Assembly: GCF_000332995.1 (NCBI RefSeq)
Contig: NZ_BANS01000009.1
Coordinates: forward strand, 55,264-119,263
Direction: 5' to 3'
Length of the DNA stretch: 64,000 nt
Source of the DNA: Gordonia amicalis NBRC 100051 = JCM 11271
GTDB taxonomy: Bacteria > Actinomycetota > Actinomycetes > Mycobacteriales > Mycobacteriaceae
The notes beneath the pieces are model-generated. The model was not told where the DNA came from, searched no databases, and saw nothing but the letters and a program-made list of their open reading frames with translations. Position numbers and translations under genes: made by a program. Positions 63,917 through 64,000 of the stretch are shown here, piece after piece; position 1 is the stretch's first letter, and every line of letters begins with the position of its first letter.

Positions 63917-64000
63917 ACGGTGCGGCAGCAGGTCCGCCCGGATCTTCTAGGCCTGCGCGCTGTCGCAGTGTTGGCGGTGACGGCGCTCATCGAAATTCCC
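63905..64000 (+). CDS. Acyltransferase family protein, N-terminus only (runs off window)
   Basis: 32 codons to the window end. The RPDLLGLRAVAVLAV segment is the start signature of acyltransferase_3 membrane proteins, although TALIEI stands where the catalytic-helix VVLYH-like sequence is usual. The ATG at 63905 lies in a hairpin loop; a GTG at 63920 is another candidate start. It continues the EPS operon, probably O-acylating the polymer. Confidence 0.65.
   Translation, partial: MNKETVRQQVRPDLLGLRAVAVLAVTALIEIP

Overview
The window is high-GC actinobacterial DNA. RpoC is of actinobacterial length (1318 aa). Several starts are leaderless-looking (TANNNT 5-7 nt before the start codon). Other markers are iniA/iniC-like dynamins, DosR-type dormancy genes, a 13E12-type (DUF222-HNH) repeat gene and YcnI/CopC/CopD. 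Together these point to the Mycobacteriales, most likely Gordonia or a close relative. The genus is an inference; no 16S sequence is present.

Layout. 0-4.7 kb: end of rpoB, complete rpoC and a strong terminator. 4.7-9.5 kb: minus-strand genes for a secreted alpha/beta hydrolase, a glutaminase-STAS fusion, a VOC protein, an AbiEi/DUF559 nuclease-like protein bracketed by two matching 57-bp palindromes, and a membrane-anchored AlbA_2 protein. 9.6-11.1 kb: an acidic DxDxDG-repeat protein, an ECF sigma factor and an acidic protein. 11.3-16.4 kb: an ini-like operon of two dynamin-like GTPases plus an unusual Hsp70/lipoyl-like/DUF4190 protein. 16.4-30.1 kb: a dormancy (DosR-like) island with a universal stress protein, P1B-5 ATPase-hemerythrin, Hsp20, flavodoxin, PEP synthase, PfkB, winged-helix regulator, P2-type ATPase, Rv1733c-like and DUF4389 proteins, and candidate DosR boxes. 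30.3-37.3 kb: an orphan gene, a Y-family polymerase, a phosphodiesterase/GNAT pair and a copper cluster (membrane protein, YcnI, CopC, CopD).

37.3-43.3 kb is a rearranged accessory zone. It holds two related DUF222-HNH elements (one deleted, one intact) that share both flanks, a frameshifted hydrolase, an intact hydrolase, a probably truncated hypothetical gene and a membrane protein. 43.3-49.6 kb encodes envelope enzymes: an SGNH-like protein, a secreted lipase, a cellulose-synthase-like GT2, a 60-aa membrane protein and an acyltransferase-SGNH. A tandem array of a 41-bp repeat follows. 50-51.2 kb has a small membrane protein and a GH26-like lipoprotein.

51.8-64 kb is a tightly coupled exopolysaccharide operon, visibly less GC-rich than its surroundings. 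It encodes an initiating sugar-phosphate transferase, UDP-sugar dehydrogenase, nitroreductase-like protein, hexapeptide acyltransferase, fused Alg14/Alg13-like glycosyltransferase, GT4 glycosyltransferase, Wzy-like polymerase, Wzx-like flippase, pyruvyltransferase, Wzz/BY-kinase and the start of an acyltransferase. These make a coherent Wzx/Wzy-type pathway for a uronic-acid-containing, pyruvylated and acylated polysaccharide. The most unusual item is the DUF559 gene boxed by paired palindromes at 7.5-8.5 kb.
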